Shown one piece after another: positions 54,170 to 64,000 of a stretch of 64,000 nucleotides of DNA; positions within the stretch are counted from its first letter, which is position 1, and every line of letters begins with the position of its first letter. The notes beneath the pieces are model-generated. The model made no database searches. It worked only from the letters and a program-made list of their open reading frames with translations, and was not told the DNA's origin. This DNA comes from Phorcus lineatus (Eukaryota > Mollusca > Gastropoda > Trochida > Trochidae). The stretch covers positions 36,145,194 to 36,209,193 of the forward strand of contig OV121086.1 in the NCBI GenBank assembly GCA_921293015.1, read 5' to 3'. Made by a program: the position numbers and the translations under genes.

Positions 54170-54420
54170 TTAATAAATTGCACCTAAACAAGGGTCCCTT
54201 ATGATGCAAAACAGCCCCAGGTGCAAGGGTAAACAATGCAAATGGCACTTATAGAGTTGTCAATACACGCCATATTGTTCCACATTATATATTAATCATG
54301 TCGAGCCAGATGAACAGTCTAATGGTTGGCCATAAATCAATCAATCTGGAGAGTTATAGGATTAATTTTGACTTAATAACACCATGGTCATTTATTGTCT
54401 TCTAGTAGACTTACTGTGTA
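54170..54420. promoter_or_regulatory. Candidate regulatory element with a Hox/PBX-like site
   Basis: A non-coding patch of mixed composition contains CCATAAATCAATCAATC (54330-54346); its reverse complement TGATTTATGG matches the composite PBX-posterior Hox motif. TAATGG and ATTAATC homeodomain cores lie close by. About 1.2 kb before the secreted-protein gene. Function is inferred from motifs only. Confidence 0.25.
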
Positions 54421-55339
54421 ATTAAAGATAAATCAGATACAATAAGGAAACAAGCTTGAAATAGTAAAAAATTAAGTTAAGAAATTATTTGAAAGACAAT
54501 GCGAATGGAACAATTTAATACAGAACAAAAATTATTTCTCTTTAAATAAGGTTATCAGAGGTATATACAGAATAAATTCTATCGTGAAGATTCAAAATCG
54601 TGACAAATGTATTCTTCAAAAGTTATGATATTGTTATAATTTACATAAATGTAAGGAAAATTGTCCAAATGTTTTAATGTATTTTTTTCGAAAGAGAAAT
54701 ATAAATGAATCTGTTTTGCAGACAATAAAACTGTTTCAATTAATCATTCTCTTACATTGTTTGTGCCGTCTTATCAAGGATTACTTCCAAAATTAACTTT
54801 AGAGTGGCATATTAAAGGATTTGCATTTTGACGTTGACGTCTTTCTTACATGTAAACGCAATATTTCCTTTTTAACCTATAAAATGACTTTGAAACTTGA
54901 TTACCCTATAAGGGTCACACTGTTTGTGTAAAATCGATGAAACAATTGATTTTTCTTTCTGTGTAGCTTTTAATTAAAGGCATTTGTTATCGAAATGTAA
55001 ATAAAATATATTCTAAGTTAAATAATCAGTTATTTTGTGTATTCATTGAGCAGATAAAGAGCATTTTCCATATCTGTCAATATTGTACCAATAGTTGCCT
55101 CTTTTGTCCGGTCAAAGGTAAGAAATGCAGTAAGAAATTCTCAGAAACCACGTACGGTTTCTCATAAAGTGGTTGTTATCTTGACATTATGCTTAGTTCA
55201 TAAACAAAGACAATGCTTTGAAATATTAAAAAACATCATCGACAGAGCCATCATACGAGTTATCATAATGGTTTTCATAGAACCAATTAAACGACAATAG
55301 TTTGAAATATTGAGAGTCATCGACGTCTAAAAAATACAA
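54421..55339. other. Intergenic, nothing recognised
   Basis: AT-rich sequence upstream of the promoter-like region of the secreted-protein gene. Confidence 0.4.
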
Positions 55340-55551
55340 ATGGTCATACTGTCCAATGACGCAGTGAGTACGCATGCGCACTGGGTGTAATCCCCTCCAT
55401 ACAATATCGCCTGAGTGACGTCTTGTGGATGTTTTGACGAATCACCTGACATCAATCCTCTCCCCTGTCTCCCCTCGTGATTTAAGAGCCCCCAGCTAGA
55501 TGTAGGAGAGGGTTATATCAACCCCTCTCATTCCACACTCAACCATTAGCA
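55340..55551 (+). promoter_or_regulatory. Promoter region of the secreted-protein gene
   Basis: CpG- and motif-rich compared with its surroundings. It holds CGCATGCGCA (55371-55380, NRF-1-like), GAGTGACGTC (CRE/AP-1-like) and a TATA-like TTATAT (55513-55518) about 35 bp before the start codon. The TATA-like box lies inside GAGAGGGTT...AACCCCTCTC, a near-palindrome. The start site is probably near 55540, giving a very short leader. Confidence 0.5.
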
Positions 55552-55671
55552 ATGAAGGGCTCTTGTAATTACCTCCTCCGACATAGATTGTCTCTGTCCT
55601 TTTGGATTCTTTCAATATGTATATATTTGGCAAATTGTCAAGCACCAACGGCACCTCCAGGCCCTAGTTTG
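55552..55671 (+). CDS. Secreted-protein gene exon 1 (signal peptide)
   Basis: Forty codons ending CCTAGTTTG|gtaagtac, phase 0. The ATG follows AGCA and is the first one after the TATA-like box. Confidence 0.8.
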
Positions 55672-58600
55672 GTAAGTACTGTTTTAAATTGGTAATATAC
55701 CATTGGGGCATTATGTTGTGAAAGTTTGCATATGGTTTATCGGTGACTCTTTATAAGGAGAATGTGATTAAGAAAATAATAGCCAATTTCAAGTGGGTTT
55801 GATGTCTTCAATATTGAAAACTATTGTGCAATTTTATTTCATGGTTTTATGTTCATCGCGGTATTGGTGTGGTGAATATATGCATATAGGTTTTCTCGTT
55901 GACTCTTTTAGGTAGAAATTGCATAAGGAAGTTATAGTCGATTTAAGTGGATTCAAACTCCTCATTAGATAAATCTATTTTGTAATTGTTTCAATAGTTT
56001 TGTTAAAGCAGGATCTTCAGAACTCAATAATTATGTTTAAAATGTAATACAATTTGAACTAATTGATTCCCTTAAATGCCCATCTCGAATATGGCTGACC
56101 GTTTTGTGAAAGCGCTTTTCTAACATAAGGATAAATTCTTAATAAACATCTTAAATATCCAAACGATCTTAATTCCTTTCCCTTCCCTTGTAATGTAAAA
56201 ATGATTTCTCTATCCTCTTTTCATGCATAAATATTCTTAAAGAACAGGAATAGCTCAGGTAATATGTTAACGTCTATCGTTGAAAACCCTACAATTGTAG
56301 ATGTCCTGAGCTCGTCTGTAATAATCTAAGGGTGTGAAGTTAAAAACCTTTAAATTATTATCAACATGTCATGTCGACTGTTATATGTTAAAGTATACGT
56401 TTGAAAACAAAACTGAAGGTTTACAGTTATCTGTAAACGTATGTCGATTTGAAAAACTTTACCAAAGTATCTATCCTGAGCTCCACTGATCTTTGTTCCT
56501 TTGCTTTTGTAATCTCAATCTCATTAAAATAAGATCATAATTTCCCTCCACTTCTTTATACACAGATCTCACAAGAACCAATTGCTCAAGCCGTGTAATG
56601 TTGTGTTGCAAATGAGATTTATGATTTTGAAAACCTTTTCCGCTGAATTATTTCAAACTCTATAGGCTAGGCATTTTGTTCTATGTAAGTGTATGTAGTT
56701 GATAACATTTACCAATGTATTTATCTTAAAGGCATTAGTGCACACTTTTGCGGTTTAAATTGGCTATTTTAAGGTTTACGAGGACTTATGCATTCACTTA
56801 AACTTTCTATCGATGCAATGAAATACTAAACATTCTTTACAATTTACCTGCAATCAACAATGAAAAACGTTAAGACAGTCGCTGTCGGCTTGGACATATG
56901 AAAATCTAAGGTTAGCTGTGCACAAAACGGATAAATGATTGACACTTGAAAACGGCTGAACTAGTATTGTGTGAAACTATTGAATTCACCTAAACTCTGA
57001 ACTGAGAACAAATCATGAAATATGTTTTATGAAAGCAATGTTGTAAATTAACCGATTTAATAACACAGTATTAGCATTGTTATTAGATTGGCGGCTGCCG
57101 TTTCTGCTTTTCTGGTTATGAGCAAAATTTTAATATTTCCGATATCGTAGTTCATGCGGATTAAATGTAACGTAACATTAAATACTTCCGGCCTTTAAAA
57201 ACCCACTTTACTAGCTGAATACGTAAATATTTTTTAAATAACGTACGAGGTAGATTACTTGAGGGAGCAAAGTGAGTAATATCGAGAGATATGCAGTATC
57301 AGTCCATTCGTTGTGTTTACGAAATATTGGCGTGCACTAGTGCGTATAAGCTTGACTCTTGTCTGTTAACGTATGTAGATATAATCTTAATGTATTCATC
57401 TTGAGCTAGACTGTTATCTTTGAGAGTATGTAACTATAAAAATAAAGTATTTATCTTGAACTGTCTAAAGATCACAAATATGTTTATTTCAGGAAATTCT
57501 AGAGTTATAGAATGTTTTTCTATGTGACAATGAGTGAGTAATACATACGATAAATGTGTCTTATAACAGGTAAAAGAGTGAAACTACACATCCCAACAAT
57601 ATTCTGAAATAGAGCTTTTTAAATTGCGCAATTGCAATTTATTTCTCAATAGTCTTATACTTTTAATGTCATTAATAACAATAAGTTTGCCTCCCATTTC
57701 AAAAATGTTAAACAATATATTCTTGAAAATATGTTTCTTTTAACAAATAGGTGACTTTTCAAAATAACCCAAGCGTTGCTAAAATGAACATACATATATG
57801 AAAACGCGTTTGTAACGTGACGTATTCAGCCTACAGGTATGTTGATTAGTTCATCATGTCAGGTAGAAGCTTGTTTCCTGACGTGTGTCTCATTTCGTGA
57901 GAAAGATATAGTTGGAAATACATTTACACGAATGAGGGTCATTTCGGAATAAAAAAGCACTGTCTGTACGAATACTTAGATTTACTTCAGACAGGGATTC
58001 TCTGACTCAGATCTACTTAAGAGTAAAGATGTTTAACGAACTTCCGAGTTACTGAGATCACCTGTGGTTACAATGTGTAACACCATTTAACACAACTAAG
58101 AAAAAAAGTGTAACACCATTTAACACAACTAAGAAAAAAAGGTGTAACACCATTAAACACAACTAAGAAAAAAAAATTATTTCGAAAGTAGCTTATATAA
58201 GCAGTGTATGGAGTAAGGAAAGCAGTGAATGTAGAAACAACAAATTAATGTTAAAAGTAGTTTACGTGGGTTGGTTGTTGAACTTACTGTGAATATCATG
58301 CATGTTGAAAGTTGTGGACACATAAAGTTGAACTAAGTGTTCATAAATTTAATATTGAAGTTGTACATATTGGGAACATCGAAAGGGGAATTACTAAAAT
58401 TACATGTGTTCTGCATGAGTGTTGACAGTTGAGTGTTTGAAGTAAATGTTGCAAAATGTGAACACCCTGCATATGCATATTAACATATTTATTAAAATAT
58501 GCTGATAAACGAGTGTTAAAGGGGTAGAGATGTGTATTCAGGAGGAACGTTAAAATTCATAAAAGTATGTGTGCAGGTTGAGTGAATTTGAAAGTTGTTC

Positions 58601-61600
58601 ACATAGCGGAGATTTACTAAAAAAAAGTTCAGAAATGTATTTTAAAAAAGTAAAGAAGTCTAAAGTAAACGAATGTTGAAATTAATAAAAGTATATATGT
58701 CAAGAATGAAAGATGGGTACATTTAATTGAATGATGAAATACGTATACTACGAATTAAGTTTTTAAACAATGTATTTAGTGTCAATATTAAAAGAATTGT
58801 ACATTGACCGAAAGTTGAAATCAATAAAATTGCAAATGTAAGGATGAACTTTGAGAGTTGAGGTTGTAGAGTAAATCTTAAAGGAGTGTATATAAAGTGA
58901 ATATTGAATATATCTTTAAAAGAGTCTGTTAAAGAAGCAAAGAAGTGTATACAGATTGTTGACAAGAATAATGGTTGAAAGTTAATACGTAGAGTGAATT
59001 TTTAAAGTTGCCTACAAGGGATGATTCCGGAAAATGTTTATAAGAGTATAAAGTGAATATTGAAAAAAGTGTATATAAAGTGAGTACTTAAAATGAACAC
59101 ATAAGAGTAAATATTAAACGAAGTGTATAAAGCACGAATGTTAGAATAAGTGTGTATTGGTGAATGTTGATACTTATTTTGAACGTTTAAAGTTAAGTAC
59201 ATACTGTCAATGGTGACGAAAGTGTGATAAATGAATGTAAAAAGAAGCGTGTATAACGTGAGTGTTGTTATCGGTGAACTTACATTGTCGAGCGAATATT
59301 GAAAATTGCATACAAGTGAATATAAGGGAGAATGATGAATGAAGTTTACATAAAGTAAAATTGTACATACTGTTAGAAAGTTATAAAATGGAGTGAATAA
59401 TATCTTTATAAATAAAATAATTATTGTGATTGCTAACATAGCTACTGGAAAATGGTAGAGATAGAGTAAAAATTGATAGAAGTCACTAAGAAGTGTATAT
59501 TGTGAGTATAAGAATGTTAATGGAAATTTAAATATTGGCAATGTTCAATGTAGTGTACATTAATGTAAATTTTGAAGTTGTGAATATTAATGAATATTGA
59601 AAACAGTTTGCCTATTACAGACAGACAGACAGACATTTTATTCAGTATAAAGGCCAAAGGCCCATAATACAAACTACATTTCCAATAGTTTTACATGCCT
59701 ATTATGAATGTTGAAAGAAGTACATTTCAGACATTTCCTTTAAGTAACTTGCATAACGACATTTAATTGGATATGAGGCAATTAGCCTTTTAAATAACAG
59801 GGTCTTTAAGTAGCTCTACGGATTCAAATATCGCTTGTGTATCAGTATGATGAAGTGTAAAGTACAGGCTAAAAAAAAAGAAAAGAAAAGATAAGGAGTC
59901 TTGTAATTGGGAGAGTTCTCTTTCCTCCAGTGCTATTAAATTTATTAAATACAACAATCATAAAATGATATGTGAATCCATCATCATGATTACTTGATAG
60001 TTTACACGTCTTGGCAATACTTAAAATTGATTACTATTGCCGAAGGCCGACTTTAAATCAGTTAAACTCACAAAATGAGACTATAAAACTAAAACATTTT
60101 TAATCTGTCAAACAGTTGTCTGTATTTAAAACAGCTAAGACAAGGTGATTGCAGATGTGACAGTAAAGAATTATCATTTTTTAGATTGATGTACTGTGTC
60201 TTGATTTTGAAGGCACATAATTTTAATTACTATGAATTTTTTTATAGTTAAGTTGAACAGAAACAATATGGTTTCATTTTCGCCTCTAATAGAAATATAA
60301 AGTGAAAACAATAATTGTCATTTTACATTTTTTTCTTTCCTAGTTTTATTCTTGCTTGGTTTTACATTCAAGACTCGGCGCTAAACTATATTTTGGGTAA
60401 ATAAATGAAAATTGATTCAATTTCTTCTATAAAAAAAGACTGCCACTCACTATAAAGTTTCACCATATAAAATACAATATAAAACAATGTTTAGAAATTG
60501 TCTTTTGCTAAATATGTTAAAATCTTTGTTCTCGTTTTGAAACCAACAAACTTTATAATTTTCAGTACACGTAAACATTGTAAAGTCTATTTCAGGTACC
60601 ATGTTTATGCGTAGATGTCTAAATATGGGGTAATCCATCGTCTTTCATTGTGCACATGTAAATAATTATGTTTTTCGTTTACCCTCTATATAACTGTTAT
60701 CGTTTAAAAAGACATAATAAAAGTAAAATCCAAAATGAGTAAGGATGCTGAAATGATGTTATTACCTTTGAATTATAATAATATAAACAATTAAATTTGT
60801 AAAGCTAATTCTACGAGATGAAAAAGAAATAACATAAAAGTAATGCATTTACCCATTAGCTGAATCAAATTAGTTTTATGCAAAAGTTGATTTACAAGTC
60901 GAATTTCGGTGACCATGTTTAGCAAAAGAAAAAAAGTGACATAATTCATCTTCTCGGCTTCATAAAGAATTTAATAAACAAAATAATAATTAAAACATTC
61001 ACATCTACTCAACGACAGAAAAGACTCGTTTTCTATACACTTTAGGACATTTGACTAACATTCAATCACAGAAAAAAACGAATTTTTGAAGACGTTTATG
61101 ACTTTGTACCAACATTTAATGACAAAAAAGCATGTCCCTCTGGCCATTTGTTATAAAAGTAAGTGCCAAAAAACAGGGACATCGTGTCAGTGGGGGTCTC
61201 AATCTGTTCAAAGAACCGTAAGTGAAAAACGAGTCGAAAAAAACCCATACTGCATATAGATTGTGGTTCATTTTGGACGATCTGTCCGATTCCGTTGTAC
61301 AGAAAACTAATTTGATACGCATTTCAGCCCAACATCTCTTCATGTTTCTTGTTGATGGACAGTTTTGACAGGAGCCATCACTTGCACTGAGACAATGGCA
61401 CAGTTTGCGTTATTTCATCTGTCAATCAAAGACCTTCTCCTCACGATTTGCACGAGAAACACGCGATTCGTTTGACAGTTTCTTTGACGTCATTTCTGTC
61501 TGTTGTTTAAATCTGTTAAGTGCGGCTATTATAAGCTCATTTATGAGGATTTGTGTATAAAATTTCATAGATGTGACATAACTATAATTAATACGACAAC

Positions 61601-63874
61601 ACCCATTTCATCATGCACTTATAGGTATTTCGTAACGACAATTAACAATAACTGCCATGAACATGCAGAGCGTATTACTTTGCAGTACAAAAATTCTAAA
61701 AAAGATGGCGCCTAGAATATGCAATTAAGAAGTTTTTAGTTTATACATCATCCGGTTTGAATTTAAAAGAGGACACGCACAAATGTGTCTGTTATCTGTG
61801 AAATCCTTTCTATGCAATATCCATTTTAGATCTATTGACAGGCTTTCTACCTTTCATAAATTATGAATTATATAAAACAAATCATGAATTAAAGATAACA
61901 TAGAGTATGTTGTCATTAATTGTCAATGCTTCTGTTTTGTTTTCAAGAAGTGCAAACTCTTTAAAAAAATTACCAAATGCCAATTTGTAAATTGAAGTGC
62001 AAGAACAGTTCAAGTAATGATTTTTGATCGAAAACAGGACAATTAAAAGCAAAAGGCGCTCGTATTAAAAAAACGAACACTTTGGATTGGTAGATTTGGA
62101 ATGGTCATATAACCAGTGTTCTTGTATTTGGGATGTAGTATTTCGGCTTCTGAACATTATCAAAGACAATTGCTCGATTGTCAATGTAAAGCGTGAATGT
62201 TTTCTTTTGAGCATTTTGGTTGAATAAGCATGTTGAATGAGATGTTTAGAATTTTAATAAGTACATACGACAGTTTTGTAAAATGTAATGCATGCTACTC
62301 TATGTCACTGATACACATTTAATAAATATTTACGATTGTGTTTTGGTGTTGAAATATAGACTAACATATAGTCCCTGAAAAACATTCACTAGAAATTTAT
62401 CTTTTAATATTTGGTATGAATTGATATAAAAAAGGATTCATGTACAATACTTATTTCGTATGACTGAGGCAACTACACTTGCATTTTCTTAACCTAAGAA
62501 GGCCCCTTTAATATAAAGGGGCCTTGATGATAGACAGGTTGAAATACTGAGCATGTACTTTAATGACGTATAGTCAGTCATAAAATGATACATTGCCGGG
62601 GATAGACACACATGTATTAATGAGTTAGATAGGGTCGTGGGTATACATTAACTCGTGGTTTACTATTGACATATGGACCAATTCTGGATTTAACAACCCA
62701 TTGTTTTGATTTTTACATCAATATTAATCAACCTTATAACAGATGACAAAAACTCTTGCACTTTGAATGTTAGAAAACTTTCACCCCAAAGATACTTGCT
62801 TTCCCATGGACATAAGCATATTTTAAATCAGTAATTTTTGATAGATGTAACCTCTTTGATGATTTTCATTTCTAAATTTTTGTTTTTCTCATTTCCTCAT
62901 CCCTAAAACACGTGTCAACAGAGAAAAGATAAGATCTTATATTGAATGTCATGAAGTAACAGCGGCAACGAACTCTTTGAGGACAATGTTTACACACCGT
63001 TATGCTATTTACTCAGTTTTGAAAATCTTCCTTTATTAAAGTAAATGTTATATTTCAGATGGAATTATCGAGCACAGTACAAACACTCAGGCTCCAGTTT
63101 GAAGGATTTAGATCTTACGTAGAAACTGAGTTAGCCAAACTCAGTGGAAGTGTGTCAGCAGTAAGTATTTTGTTTTAAATTATGATTGTAAAGCTCACAC
63201 GTTTTCTGCCGCTTTCTGACATCGTGTATTATCTCCGACTATCTTAATTTTAAACGTGCATATCATGGGAAAAATGGCTCGTTTTCAACTGATGGTTTAC
63301 TTTAATAAGATATACCCGAGTACATATTTATTCTTTTAATAATTAAGACCTCATCAAATACGATCTTTTCTTCTCCCTTTTAATTCCAATTGTTCGATTG
63401 GTTTTGCCATTTTAAGAGAAGAGATGTAAATTTGATACAGACTTTATCTTTGATGCTACTTAACGTGATGAGACTAAATCATGCATTATCCAATCAGAAA
63501 TCACTTTGCAAAACAAATATAGTAATGTCAATTCTTTTGTTCTCAGTGTTGTACGGGCGGGGGAGGAAACCCAATGTACAGACCCATAGATCTCCAGCTT
63601 ACCAAAACCAAGGTGGATGTGGTCCCCAACAGCAGCATTGTGGAGTACATGCTTCAGTACAAGGCCATCAAGGACCCCATCGTTATATGGAAGATCAACG
63701 GAGAACCAGCAAGTAAGTACCAACATTATTAACTGTCTTTTTAGAATTTAAGTGCTAGTCATGTTACAGTGTTAATGGTACGAGACGAGGTCGATGGCTG
63801 ATGAAATTTGTAAATTATTCAATTGACTAATCTATTTCATTTTTCCAGCACGATGGTATAGAGTTCTCTATTGA
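55552..63874 (+). CDS. Small secreted protein, 4 exons, 137 aa, family unknown
   Basis: Exons 55552-55671, 63059-63160, 63547-63712 and 63849-63874; phases 0, 0, 1; total 414 nt with stop. Residues 1-29 form a signal peptide: basic start MKGSCNYLLRHR, hydrophobic LSLSFWILSICIYLANC, then cleavage near C29. A Pro-rich linker (APTAPPGPSL) follows. Exon 2 (41-74) has a heptad-like pattern (STVQTLRLQFEGFRSYVETE), a short coiled coil. Exon 3 begins CCTGGGGNP, has a possible N-glycosylation site N102-S-S, and ends in a strand-like PIVIWKINGEPA. The last exon adds only T-RWYRVLY. The plan (signal, linker, coiled coil, small globular end) suits an extracellular oligomer, but I recognise no family. The last exon could be one of several alternatives beyond the window; no poly(A) signal is seen. 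Confidence 0.7.
55672..58074. other. First part of intron 1 of the secreted-protein gene
   Basis: AT-rich, no features beyond scattered splice-like and poly(A)-like hexamers. Confidence 0.4.
58075..58177 (+). repeat. 33-34-bp tandem repeat, three copies
   Basis: GTGTAACACCATTTAACACA then ACTAAGAAAAAAA occurs at 58075, 58108 and 58142 with almost no change. Confidence 0.95.
58178..59590 (+). repeat. Degenerate field of GTGAATATTGAAA-like motifs
   Basis: Variants of GTGTATATAAAGTGAATATT-GAAA recur about every 25-60 bp over 1.4 kb (for example 59046-59090, 59100-59160, 59240-59300). It looks like a worn-out minisatellite. The long minus-strand open frame 59038-59541 results from the absence of its stop codons in this motif. 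Confidence 0.6.
59617..59690 (-). mobile_element. Retroelement 3' tail
   Basis: Read on the minus strand: ATGGGCCTTTGGCCTTTATA, then ACTGAATAAAATG and (TGTC)n. A gene-like 3' end with AATAAA and a simple-repeat tail suits a 5'-truncated non-LTR element, and the tail lies at 59617-59633. Confidence 0.5.
59700..62498. other. Intron sequence, nothing recognised
   Basis: AT-rich, with a slightly less AT-rich patch at 61120-61480 that has no supported exon. Confidence 0.4.
62499..62525. repeat. Perfect 12-bp hairpin, 3-nt loop
   Basis: AAGGCCCCTTTA, ATA, TAAAGGGGCCTT. An unusually GC-rich perfect palindrome for this AT-rich intron, about 530 bp before exon 2. Confidence 0.95.
63059..63160 (+). 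CDS. Secreted-protein gene exon 2 (coiled coil)
   Basis: Thirty-four codons between tatatttcag and gtaagtat, phase 0 at both ends. The hydrophobic positions V, L, F, F, V, L, L, V recur at 3-4 residue spacing. Confidence 0.8.
63547..63712 (+). CDS. Secreted-protein gene exon 3
   Basis: 166 nt between tttgttctcag and gtaagtac, phase 0 to 1. Noticeably more GC-rich than the rest of the window, with C-ending codons (ACC AAA ACC AAG, CCC AAC AGC AGC) typical of a real exon. Confidence 0.85.
63849..63874 (+). CDS. Secreted-protein gene candidate last exon
   Basis: Follows a strong acceptor (ctatttcatttttccag) and in phase 1 reads T-RWYRVLY then TGA at 63872-63874. The window ends 126 nt later. 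Confidence 0.55.
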
Positions 63875-64000
63875 AATCACGTTTACAAAACAAAATTGTC
63901 CAAAATATATAGATTGCAAACGTTTTGAATAGATATCGGCAGTGAATAGCGTACATAAACGTGGTATAATTTCTCTGATACTTAATTGATCGTAAAGCTA

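Noticed and set aside
58075..58177. CRISPR-like array
   Set aside because: The three units are contiguous tandem copies without unique spacers, in an animal genome.
59038..59541. 167-codon open frame with apparent membrane segments
   Set aside because: It lies on the antisense of the degenerate GTGAATATTGAAA field inside an intron; the hydrophobic residues follow from TTC/TTT/TAT codons.

Overview
This looks like nuclear DNA from an animal, most likely a mollusc or another lophotrochozoan. The sequence is AT-rich. Its genes are split by GT-AG introns whose exons join in phase, and the rest is introns, minisatellites and short mobile elements. A fragment at about 20167-20222 resembles the 'gtgagtgag...cgccgc' repeats I associate with molluscan genomes, so the phylum is an inference. 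I see no bacterial operon, CRISPR array, rRNA gene or intact tRNA gene.

Three protein genes can be reconstructed. (1) A minus-strand gene of 12 exons, 31042 down to 13595, encodes a 420-residue protein with about three tetratricopeptide (TPR) units and a basic C-terminal region. Its exons are short and easily missed, but every junction joins in phase. (2) A plus-strand kelch-like (KLHL) gene has its BTB, BACK and kelch domains in one large exon ending at 44677. A small upstream exon at 36008-36082 probably supplies the start codon; it follows another untranslated exon and a promoter-like stretch with ETS-type motifs near 35.77 kb. The product would be 600 residues, a probable CUL3 ubiquitin-ligase adaptor most like the KLHL24 group. 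(3) A plus-strand gene of four exons, 55552-63874, encodes a secreted protein of 137 residues that I cannot place in a known family.

Layout: 1-8390, AT-rich with no gene; 8.4-8.6 kb, GA microsatellite; 9.3-13.1 kb, two non-autonomous DNA transposons and a SINE; 13.6-31.0 kb, the TPR gene, whose introns carry several tandem arrays; 31.1-31.8 kb, a 55-bp minisatellite directly upstream of its start; 33.4 kb, a second copy of the first transposon family; 35.7-45 kb, the KLHL gene; 45-55 kb, intergenic with a SINE head, a third transposon copy and several inverted repeats; 55.3-63.9 kb, the secreted-protein gene, with a decayed repeat field in its first intron.

The TPR and KLHL genes diverge head to head about 4.8 kb apart; KLHL and the secreted-protein gene point the same way. 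Nothing shows that the three act together. The best new observations are a MITE family with three copies, each flanked by a 9-bp target duplication; the reconstructed TPR gene; the 7-nt coding exon and upstream ORFs of the KLHL leader; a partial tandem duplication of a TPR exon with its splice acceptor; and the unplaced secreted protein.
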